12,861 nt of DNA. It comes from Phycisphaerae bacterium (GTDB lineage: Bacteria > Planctomycetota > Phycisphaerae > Sedimentisphaerales > SM23-30). A program made the translations under genes and the position numbers. The notes below the pieces were generated by a model. That model ran no database searches. It had not been told where the DNA came from and saw only the letters and a list, made by a program, of their open reading frames with translations. This document shows, in pieces, positions 6,799 to 12,861 of the stretch; positions within the stretch are counted from its first letter, which is position 1; each line of letters starts with the position of its first letter. The stretch lies in NCBI GenBank assembly GCA_021736565.1, contig JAIPFO010000064.1:1-12861 (forward strand), in the 5' to 3' direction.

Positions 6799-7688
6799 TG
6801 GGTTCTACCGGGAGCGTATTTTTTAATTATGCCCAGCTGCTGCGTCTTTCGAACCTGCCGACCTGCCTGGCCAATGGCCTTACCGGTGCGGCGATCGGCA
6901 TGCAGTTTGAGGCGTTGAACGTAACGAAGCTTGTGGCCCTGGTGGTTGTGATCAGTTGTTATTATTGCGGCGGGATGATCTTAAATGACTTATGCGACCT
7001 GTCCTATGACCGGTTACATCGCTCGGAACGTCCGCTTGTTTCGGGTGTTATTTCATATTGCGCGGCCCTGGTGGTTACCGGGGTTCTTTTTATTTCCGGA
7101 ACGGCCATTCTTTATGTTGTTGCTGCGCATGCATTGGTTGTTGCCGCGCTGTTGCTGCTATTTATTATTTTGTATGATCTTTTGCACAAGAAATACAGTG
7201 CCAGCGTTGTGCTGATGGGGGGGTGCCGTGCGCTGGTGTACATGACTTGCGCTGTTGCGGTTGCCGCCCCTTCGGAGGCGATGGCCGTTTTGTTGAAGAG
7301 TTTACCGTTTGCGATGTTGCTTGGATTTTATACCCTGAGTATTACCCTCGTTGCCCGGATGGAAAATCAACCCCGGCTGGATTATCGTAAATGGCTGTCC
7401 GTTGTCATGCCGTTGGTTCTGATAGGGGTCCTCTTTTTTGTTCGTCCCACACAGGTTTTCTATGCGGTCATGGCCGGCGTTGTGTTGAGTCTTTGGATGA
7501 TCCGTGGCTGCCGATTTGTTTTTGTCAGGCCACCTAAAATCAAATTGTCTATCTTAACCTGGCTGTCGGGCATGTGCCTGGTGGACGTGTGGTTTTTAAC
7601 CGTGCTTGACCGGCCTGTATTGGCGATATTTGCCGGCGTCTGTTTTGTCATCACCGTGTATGGGCATAAACGTATTTCGGGGACTTAG
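6798..7688 (+). CDS. eboC: EboC, UbiA-type membrane prenyltransferase
   Basis: A 296-residue polytopic membrane protein with about eight to nine hydrophobic segments. The first Asp-rich motif is NDLCDLSYD (residues 63-71), matching the UbiA NDxxDxxxD signature that binds the Mg-diphosphate of a prenyl donor. The second loop has YDLLHKKY (126-133, D127) followed by a GGCRAL segment. UbiA enzymes move a prenyl chain from a diphosphate donor to a ring acceptor at the membrane. Here the acceptor could be the ring compound from EboD, which would anchor it in lipid and fit the export role proposed for ebo clusters. The start codon overlaps the eboE stop (TAATG), with GAAAGG at 6787-6792 as ribosome site. 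A run of seven G at 7217-7223 lies inside the gene. Confidence 0.9.
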   Translation: MGSTGSVFFNYAQLLRLSNLPTCLANGLTGAAIGMQFEALNVTKLVALVVVISCYYCGGMILNDLCDLSYDRLHRSERPLVSGVISYCAALVVTGVLFISGTAILYVVAAHALVVAALLLLFIILYDLLHKKYSASVVLMGGCRALVYMTCAVAVAAPSEAMAVLLKSLPFAMLLGFYTLSITLVARMENQPRLDYRKWLSVVMPLVLIGVLFFVRPTQVFYAVMAGVVLSLWMIRGCRFVFVRPPKIKLSILTWLSGMCLVDVWFLTVLDRPVLAIFAGVCFVITVYGHKRISGT

Positions 7689-7791
7689 CCGGTAGAGACC
7701 GGCCCGATTGTTCGAACCGCAAGGCCCAGAGAAATTGTCAAAAAAATATTTACGCCTTTTGACGCAACCCTCCAGTAGAAGAGATCAGAAT
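7689..7791 (+). promoter_or_regulatory. Leader of eboF with hairpin and shared 14-nt motif
   Basis: The 103 nt between eboC and eboF begin with a hairpin GCCGG-N6-CCGGC (7688-7703). Exactly 52 nt later comes CTTTTGACGCAACC (7756-7769), the same spacing from hairpin to motif as in R1 and R2. The 14-nt motif is identical to the one before the PHP gene. An A/T-rich stretch (7732-7752) lies between. AGAAGAG (7778-7784) can serve as ribosome site. The arrangement suggests that eboF has its own promoter or an RNA-level control element even though it follows eboC closely. Confidence 0.45.
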
Positions 7792-9165
7792 ATGTCACAA
7801 TCCGTAGCCGTCATTTTAGTTGTAGGGTTGAACCGCTCACTGATTACCGATGCGGCTCCTAACTTGAAAGCCTTCGTCAATGCCGGGACCCTCCGAACGC
7901 TTGAGCCGGTATTACCGGCGGTGACCTGCAGTGTTCAGTCCAGCATGTTAACCGGGCGGGATGTTTGCGACCACGGGGTGGTTGCCAACGGCTGGTATAA
8001 CCATGATATGGCGGAGATCCAGTTTTGGAAGCAATCGAATAAGCTCGTAGAGGGTGAGAAGGTGTGGGATGCCGGTCATCGCATGGCCCCGGCGATTCAG
8101 ACGTTAAATATGTTCTGGTGGTACAATATGAACACCACGGCGGACTATTCGGTGACTCCCCGGCCGATGTATAAGGCGGATGGCAGAAAGATCCCCGACT
8201 GCTATTCCCAGCCGGGCTATCTTCGCGATGAGCTGCAGGAGCGGCTGGGGACCTTTCCGTTGTTTAATTTCTGGGGGCCGGCCACCTCGATCAAGTCGAG
8301 TCGCTGGATCGCGGATGCGACCATGCATTGCCATGAGAAACTTGATCCGGGGCTGACGTTGGTGTATCTGCCGCATCTGGATTACGGTTTGCAGAAACTT
8401 GGGCCCGATCATCCTGAAATACCTCAACATGTCGCCGAGGTCGATGCTGTTGTGGGTGAATTGATCGACTATTTTACCTCCCGTTCGGTCACTCCCATTA
8501 TCGTCAGTGAATACGGGATCGAGCCGGTCGATACGCCCATTCCTATCAACCGGCATCTCAGGGAGGCCGGCGGTATTGCGGTGCGAAAAGAGCAGGGTCT
8601 GGAGCTGTTAGACCCGAGTGCTTGCGGCGCGTTTGCGGTGGCGGATCATCAGATCGCTCATGTCTATGTTAAAGATCCAAGCGACCTGGGGAAATACAGA
8701 ACTCTGTGCAGTCATATCGAAGGGGTTGACGCGGTCTATGATAAGGCGCAGCAGGCGTCGCTGAAGATCGGTCATCCACGTTCCGGCGACCTGGTCTGTG
8801 TGGCGGCGAAAGGCTGCTGGTTCAGTTATTATTACTGGCTGGACGACGCGGTGGCGCCGGATTTTGCCCGTTGTGTGGATATTCATCGCAAGCCGGGGTA
8901 TGACCCCGGTGAGCTCTTTTTAGACCCGGCGATAAAATGCCCGAAGCTCAAAATAGCTGCGAAATTGCTAAAAAAGAAACTCGGTTTTCGTACCCTTATG
9001 GATGTTATCCCGCTAGACGGCTCGCTGGTCAAAGGCTCTCACGGCCGAACGAGCCTGCCGGAAGAGCTTTCGCCGGTCATAATAGCACCCAATGACCTTG
9101 GTGCGGGGCAAACAGCGATTCCCTGCCAGCAAGTGTACGGGCTAATTCTGAATCAATTGCGATAG
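7792..9165 (+). CDS. eboF: EboF, nucleotide pyrophosphatase/alkaline phosphatase-like protein
   Basis: A 457-residue protein of the alkaline phosphatase superfamily, type I phosphodiesterase/nucleotide pyrophosphatase branch, with no signal peptide. The nucleophile segment PAVTCSVQSSMLTG (T45 the likely nucleophile) is clear, and D197 (HLDYGLQKLGPDH) and H365 (DIHRKPGYDP) match expected metal ligands. Other canonical positions differ: the first Asp is V11 (ILVVGLN), the His four after D197 is Q201, and the usual SDHG is SEYG (239-242). So activity may rely on changed metal binding or be lost. I chose ATG 7792 over TTG 7708 because MSQSVAVILVVGL begins the first beta strand of the fold and the upstream codons overlap the leader motif. 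It is the last ebo gene and is followed directly by hairpins and repeat R3. Confidence 0.87.
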   Translation: MSQSVAVILVVGLNRSLITDAAPNLKAFVNAGTLRTLEPVLPAVTCSVQSSMLTGRDVCDHGVVANGWYNHDMAEIQFWKQSNKLVEGEKVWDAGHRMAPAIQTLNMFWWYNMNTTADYSVTPRPMYKADGRKIPDCYSQPGYLRDELQERLGTFPLFNFWGPATSIKSSRWIADATMHCHEKLDPGLTLVYLPHLDYGLQKLGPDHPEIPQHVAEVDAVVGELIDYFTSRSVTPIIVSEYGIEPVDTPIPINRHLREAGGIAVRKEQGLELLDPSACGAFAVADHQIAHVYVKDPSDLGKYRTLCSHIEGVDAVYDKAQQASLKIGHPRSGDLVCVAAKGCWFSYYYWLDDAVAPDFARCVDIHRKPGYDPGELFLDPAIKCPKLKIAAKLLKKKLGFRTLMDVIPLDGSLVKGSHGRTSLPEELSPVIIAPNDLGAGQTAIPCQQVYGLILNQLR

Positions 9166-9312
9166 AGGCCAGGGGCCTCTCCCGACAGGTCGGGACTTGG
9201 AGCCGGTTTTTTGCATCTTAAAGGCCGGTATATCGCTGCGGAATTGACTTTGGAGGTGGGCGTCAATAACCAGGAGTTTCATCTTGCAATAGCCTCTTTT
9301 TTCATCAATAAT
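9164..9312 (+). repeat. Intergenic structured repeat, copy R3, with possible terminator
   Basis: A perfect hairpin AGAGGCC-AGG-GGCCTCT (9164-9180) overlaps the eboF stop codon. It runs straight into the repeat: TCCCG-N6-CGGGA at 9180-9195, then 20 nt, then TCTTAAAG at 9216-9223, the same spacing as R1 and R2. A second hairpin pairs ATTGAC (9243-9248) with GTCAAT (9262-9267). Six T residues (9207-9212) follow the hairpins at a distance of 11 nt, so termination of the ebo operon here is possible but not canonical. The third hairpin of R1/R2 is not recognisable. Confidence 0.6.
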
Positions 9313-9467
9313 GATGCCAGCGTCAGAAGTATTTTGAAGTGCTGATTCTGTCTTTTAATCGACGTTTTTATGTGTCAACATTGATTTGTGACGCAACGAT
9401 CAGCACTATTTCAGACCGAGAATGCTACGATAGTTGCAATGTTATAAGAATATATAGGAGAATAATT
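9166..9467 (+). other. Intergenic region between eboF and the methyltransferase
   Basis: About 300 nt without a supported gene. The first half is repeat R3. The second half contains TTTGTGACGCAAC (9385-9397), which shares GACGCAAC with the leader motifs of the PHP gene and eboF, and an AT-rich approach to the start codon. A frame continues upstream of the methyltransferase ATG, but it lacks the family's N-terminal pattern. Confidence 0.55.
9456..9460 (+). promoter_or_regulatory. Shine-Dalgarno AGGAG of the methyltransferase gene
   Basis: AGGAG ends seven bases before ATG 9468. This decides the start against an upstream in-frame codon at 9339 that would add 43 residues unlike the family. Confidence 0.85.
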
Positions 9468-10466
9468 ATGATCAAACCGGATGGCATTATTGAAATGGCC
9501 AGTGCGTTTTATGAATCTTGCGTACTGTTTACCGCATCGGACCTTGGGATTTTCGCCAAACTTGCTGAGCTTGGTGAAGCGGACGTTGCAACGTTGGCCG
9601 GCGAGCTGAAGATTGATGAACGCGGGGGCCGGCTGCTACTGGATGCGTGTACGACGCTGAATCTACTTGAGAAAGAGGGCGTGCTCTACCGTAACACGCC
9701 AGAGAGTCAATTTTTCCTGGTGCCCGGTTCGCCAGGGGACCTTTCGGGGGCCATTCGGTATAACCGGGATGTCTATGGGGCCTGGGGGAAGCTAAAGGAA
9801 CTGGTGACTACGGGTGCGCCGGTGGAGAAGCCTGATTTGCACCTTGGTGATGACGCCGATCGGACACGAACCTTTGTTTTATCGATGCATTATCGGGCGT
9901 TGGGTATCGGTCGCGCGGTGGTGCCGCTCTTAGATTTTTCGGGGTGCAAAAAGGTATTGGATGTTGGTGGGGGGCCAGGGACCTATTCGGTATTGATCGC
10001 TGGTGCCAACCCGGCGGTTGAGTGTATTGTGTTAGATTTGCCCGAAGTGGCGAAAATAGCCGGTGAGCTCATTGAGCAGCAGGGAATGTCGGAACGCGTG
10101 AAAACGCTGCCCGGCAGTTATCGAACCCTGGACTTTCCTGCTGGCAACGATGTGGTGAATTTCTTTGGGGTTCTGCATCAGGAATCACCCGATAGCATTC
10201 GCGAGCAATTCAAAAAAGCGTACGATTCACTCAATGACGGCGGCAGGGTGAATGTGATGGACATGATGACGGACTCGACGCATACGCAGCCGAAATTCAG
10301 TGCGCTATTTGCTGTGAATATGGCCCTGACAACAGAGAACGGCTGGGTTTTCTCCGATTCGCAGGTGATGGGCTGGTTGCATGAGGCCGGGTTTACCGAT
10401 CTGACGGTGACGCCGCTGCCATCCCCGATGCCGCACTGGTTGGTGACCGGGAAAAAAGAGGACTAA
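9468..10466 (+). CDS. SAM-dependent O-methyltransferase, plant/caffeate OMT type
   Basis: A 332-residue cytosolic methyltransferase of the family that includes hydroxyneurosporene and acetylserotonin O-methyltransferases. Residues 1-85 form the winged-helix dimerisation domain (FTASDLGIFAKLAE, then RGGRLLLDACTTLNLL). The SAM-binding loop VLDVGGGPG is at 163-171, with the acidic ribose-binding motif IVLDLPEV at 187-194. FFGVLHQESPD (232-242) places H237 where the family's catalytic base sits (ILHDWxDE in relatives). It methylates a hydroxyl of a small, usually ring-shaped, molecule; the substrate is unknown. It lies 302 nt behind eboF on the same strand with its own leader containing GACGCAAC. 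It may be a tailoring enzyme for the ebo product, or an independent neighbour. Family call is firm. Confidence 0.85.
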   Translation: MIKPDGIIEMASAFYESCVLFTASDLGIFAKLAELGEADVATLAGELKIDERGGRLLLDACTTLNLLEKEGVLYRNTPESQFFLVPGSPGDLSGAIRYNRDVYGAWGKLKELVTTGAPVEKPDLHLGDDADRTRTFVLSMHYRALGIGRAVVPLLDFSGCKKVLDVGGGPGTYSVLIAGANPAVECIVLDLPEVAKIAGELIEQQGMSERVKTLPGSYRTLDFPAGNDVVNFFGVLHQESPDSIREQFKKAYDSLNDGGRVNVMDMMTDSTHTQPKFSALFAVNMALTTENGWVFSDSQVMGWLHEAGFTDLTVTPLPSPMPHWLVTGKKED

Positions 10467-10677
10467 GCAGGTCGAGGTGGTACCTGCAGGGCGAGTCTGG
10501 GGTATCGGATGGCGAGGGTCATTTCGAACGGGGCGTTGTGGCCTGTTGCGCTATGCCTAAAGAGGACCTTGGCGTGCGTGGTCATGATATTGAAAGGCAG
10601 GCTTTGATCGCTGGGCAGTGATCGACGTATAAAAAAGTGCGAAAGTAAACTAAAACAGGGTTATTGACTTGCGATGT

Positions 10678-10682
10678 GGGAG
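10678..10682 (+). promoter_or_regulatory. Shine-Dalgarno GGGAG of the GH2 gene
   Basis: GGGAG ends six bases before ATG 10689, supporting that start over the in-frame ATGs at 10695 and 10701. The upstream 222 nt between the methyltransferase and this gene hold a 6-bp hairpin (10467-10472 with 10482-10487) without a T-run, and no gene. Confidence 0.7.
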
Positions 10683-10688
10683 CCAATC

Positions 10689-12861
10689 ATGACAATGAAG
10701 ATGAGATCTGCGATTCTATCTGTGGCACTTATTCCCGTAATTTTCTTCGGCTGTGATAAAAAAATTACTCAGAGCCTTTCGTTCGGGGTAACGGATGAGC
10801 CTTATTTTGGTTGGAAATTTTCAAAAGGCGACTTTCCCAACGCGTTTGAAAATGATTTTGACGACAGTCAATGGCAGTTCATTGAGGTTCCGCACGACTG
10901 GTCCATCTTGGGGCCCTACGATCCGAATAATCCATCGACCGGCCAGGGCGGCTATTTGCCGACCGGCATTGGCTGGTACCGGAAAGACATCCCAATTGAC
11001 CGGGTAGACCCGGAGAAGCAATACCTCCTTCTTTTCGATGCGGTTTTCATGAATAGTCAGGTCTGGTTAAATGGCAAAGAAGTGGGCGGGCGGCCTTATG
11101 GCTATGTCAGTTTTTACTTCGATATTACTGATAAGCTTCAGCCAGGCGTCAATACCCTGGCGGTGCGAGTTGACAACGAAAAAGCGCCTAATGCCCGATG
11201 GTATCCTGGGTGCGGCATCTATGGTGATGTGACCCTGATCGTTAAAAACAAGATCAATTTTGACCAGTGGGGCGTTTTTGTTCGTACGCCGGAGGTCACC
11301 GCCGAGCGGGCCACGGTTGCCGTTGACGCGACACTGAACAACGGAACCGATAAAGAGCAGAATGGTATCGTTGAGACAGTCATTCTTAATTCGGAGGGCA
11401 GCGAGGTGGCGTCATCGCGGCAAGCGGTGAGCCTGCCGGCGGGAAAGGCGGTGGTTGCGAAGCCGGAATTACAGGTTGATGCTCCATCGCTGTGGTCGCC
11501 GGAATCGCCTTACCTGTATACCCTGGTGACCCGGATTAAAATTGACGAGACGGTGATGCACTCTGTGGCGACCCCATTGGGCATCCGTTCTTTGACGTTT
11601 GACTCCAATAAAGGTTTCTTCCTTAATGGTAAATCGACGAAGCTAAAGGGGGTTTGCGAACATTCAGATGGCGGGCTGGTGGGTTCGGCGATTCCTGAGA
11701 AGGTGTTGCGTCGTCGTCTTCAGATCCTCAAGGATATGGGGTGTAATGCCATTCGTGTGTCTCATAATCCCCGCCGGCCGATCTTTTATGACCTGTGTGA
11801 TGAAATGGGGATGATGGTCCTGGACGAGATCTTTGACGGGTGGGGGGGAAAGACCTCACACGATTACGGCCAGCATTATTTCAAGGAGTGGTGGAAGACC
11901 GATGTGAGGGACTGGGTGAAGCGTGACCGGAATCACCCGTGTGTCATTATGTACAGTATTGGCAATGAAACCGGGATCACGGATGAGTATAACATTTCGG
12001 GCGAAATAAAGAAATATGACACGACCCGCCCGACGACCGGCGGGAGCCTGTTCTATGGTGTTGATGTGGCCGGGTTTAATGCCCCGGGTGGGACGCCGGG
12101 GATACTGGAGAAGTTCCATAAAGAGAATCCTGAAAAGCCAGTGGTGCTGACTGAAGTGCCTCATACCTTGCAGACGCGGGGCTTTTACCGCACGCTGACC
12201 TGGTGGCGAAGTCGGGGGATCTCAAGGAATTCATTTCCGGCGTACAATGACAAGCAGATATTTTTTGACGGTCATGCTCGTTACAGTTCCTCGTATGACA
12301 ATTGCGGTGTTCGGATCACGGCGCGTACCTGCTGGAAGCGGACAAAGGAAACGCCGTGGATCATGGGCGAGTTTCGATGGACGGGCTTTGACTATTTGGG
12401 GGAGGCATCGTTTGGCGGTGGAAAATGGCCGGCCAGAATCTGGAATTTTGGCATTATTGATCTGTGCGGTTTCCCTAAAGACCACTATTACTTCTACCAG
12501 AGTCAGTGGACCGAGACGCCGATGGTGCATCTTCTGCCGCACTGGACCCATCCGGGTATGGAAGGTGTTGTGATTCCGGTGGTCGGCTATTCCAACTGCG
12601 AGGAGGTGGAGCTGTTCCTGAACGATAAGTCGCTGGGCAGGATACCCCCGCGTGATTTACTGGATTTTGTCTGGCGGGTGCCTTATGAGCCGGGGACGTT
12701 AAAAGCGGTGGGCTATCGTGACAATAAAGCGGTCGCGACGGAAGTATTTCATACTGCAAGCACTCCCACGACGATCGAGCTTTCGGCTGATAATGTGGTC
12801 ATGAACGCTGATAATGTTGATATCAGCCATTTGACCACGACGATTAAAGATGCCGCGGGGC
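10689..12861 (+). CDS. Glycoside hydrolase family 2, beta-galactosidase-like lipoprotein (3' partial)
   Basis: The frame is open to the window edge, giving 724 residues without a stop. The N-terminus is hydrophobic and reaches Cys22 (IPVIFFGCDKK), so it is probably a lipoprotein, though the lipobox is imperfect. Residues about 38-185 are the GH2 sugar-binding domain (VPHDWSI, GIGWYRK, VWLNGKEVGG, ARWYPGCGIYGDV). Residues about 190-300 form the Ig-like domain, and 303-600 the catalytic TIM barrel. In the barrel, FLNGKSTKLKGVCEHSDGG, IRVSHNP, SIGNETG (E427, acid/base) and VLTEVPHTLQTRG (E489, likely nucleophile) are seen, then GEFRWTGFDYLGE (560-572). A DUF4982-like domain follows (about 600-690), then the start of another Ig-like domain. 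It would remove beta-linked galactose or a related sugar from polysaccharides outside the cytoplasm. No visible link to the ebo genes. Confidence 0.9.
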   Translation, partial: MTMKMRSAILSVALIPVIFFGCDKKITQSLSFGVTDEPYFGWKFSKGDFPNAFENDFDDSQWQFIEVPHDWSILGPYDPNNPSTGQGGYLPTGIGWYRKDIPIDRVDPEKQYLLLFDAVFMNSQVWLNGKEVGGRPYGYVSFYFDITDKLQPGVNTLAVRVDNEKAPNARWYPGCGIYGDVTLIVKNKINFDQWGVFVRTPEVTAERATVAVDATLNNGTDKEQNGIVETVILNSEGSEVASSRQAVSLPAGKAVVAKPELQVDAPSLWSPESPYLYTLVTRIKIDETVMHSVATPLGIRSLTFDSNKGFFLNGKSTKLKGVCEHSDGGLVGSAIPEKVLRRRLQILKDMGCNAIRVSHNPRRPIFYDLCDEMGMMVLDEIFDGWGGKTSHDYGQHYFKEWWKTDVRDWVKRDRNHPCVIMYSIGNETGITDEYNISGEIKKYDTTRPTTGGSLFYGVDVAGFNAPGGTPGILEKFHKENPEKPVVLTEVPHTLQTRGFYRTLTWWRSRGISRNSFPAYNDKQIFFDGHARYSSSYDNCGVRITARTCWKRTKETPWIMGEFRWTGFDYLGEASFGGGKWPARIWNFGIIDLCGFPKDHYYFYQSQWTETPMVHLLPHWTHPGMEGVVIPVVGYSNCEEVELFLNDKSLGRIPPRDLLDFVWRVPYEPGTLKAVGYRDNKAVATEVFHTASTPTTIELSADNVVMNADNVDISHLTTTIKDAAG

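Noticed and set aside
7708..7791. TTG start for eboF at 7708
   Set aside because: It would translate the leader with its conserved motif; the fold begins at the ATG 7792.
8104..8556. 150-codon antisense frame within eboF
   Set aside because: It mirrors codon structure of a well-supported gene, has no ribosome site and an Arg/Ile-rich composition without domain signs.
9339..9467. Upstream extension of the methyltransferase frame by 43 residues
   Set aside because: The added residues are unlike the family and the AGGAG before 9468 marks a clear start.
12231..12759. Overlapping frames on both strands within the GH2 gene
   Set aside because: The GH2 frame is continuous with catalytic motifs on either side; the others are by-products of its composition.

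Overview
The window reads as chromosomal DNA of a heterotrophic bacterium, most likely a member of the Planctomycetota of the Phycisphaerae type. The evidence is indirect. The first gene ends in a dockerin-like tail (a calcium-loop motif followed by an AEWL-type helix), which recurs in exported proteins of that group, and the last gene is a lipoprotein-like family 2 glycoside hydrolase. All recognisable genes lie on the + strand, and coding stretches alternate with fairly long, structured intergenic DNA.

Layout. 2-907 is the 3' end of a large exported protein, closed by a strong intrinsic terminator at 939-977. 978-1881 is about 900 nt without a gene. It holds two copies of a repeat with conserved hairpins (R1, R2) and, between them, a candidate pseudoknotted RNA. 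1882-9165 is an ebo-type gene cluster: eboD (sugar phosphate cyclase), a secreted PHP-domain phosphoesterase, a 100-residue unknown protein in the place where eboA is expected, eboB (TatD-like hydrolase), eboE (xylose isomerase-like TIM barrel), eboC (UbiA-type prenyltransferase) and eboF (nucleotide pyrophosphatase-like). A third repeat copy (R3) follows eboF. 9468-10466 encodes a SAM-dependent O-methyltransferase. From 10689 to the window edge runs a GH2 beta-galactosidase-like enzyme.

How the genes may work together. The ebo cluster is known from cyanobacteria, Bacteroidetes and eustigmatophyte plastids. In Nostoc it has been linked to moving a scytonemin precursor to the periplasm, but its own product is unresolved. 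Here the cyclase would make a cyclitol-like ring, the membrane prenyltransferase could attach a lipid, and the two TIM-barrel metalloproteins and the phosphodiesterase-like protein would process intermediates. The secreted PHP enzyme could remove phosphate outside the cytoplasm, and the methyltransferase could tailor the product. These roles are inference; the family assignments are well supported by motifs. eboB, eboE and eboC are translationally coupled. eboD, PHP and eboF each have their own leader. The PHP and eboF leaders share a 14-nt motif, and its core also sits inside the repeats R1 and R2, suggesting common control of the cluster.
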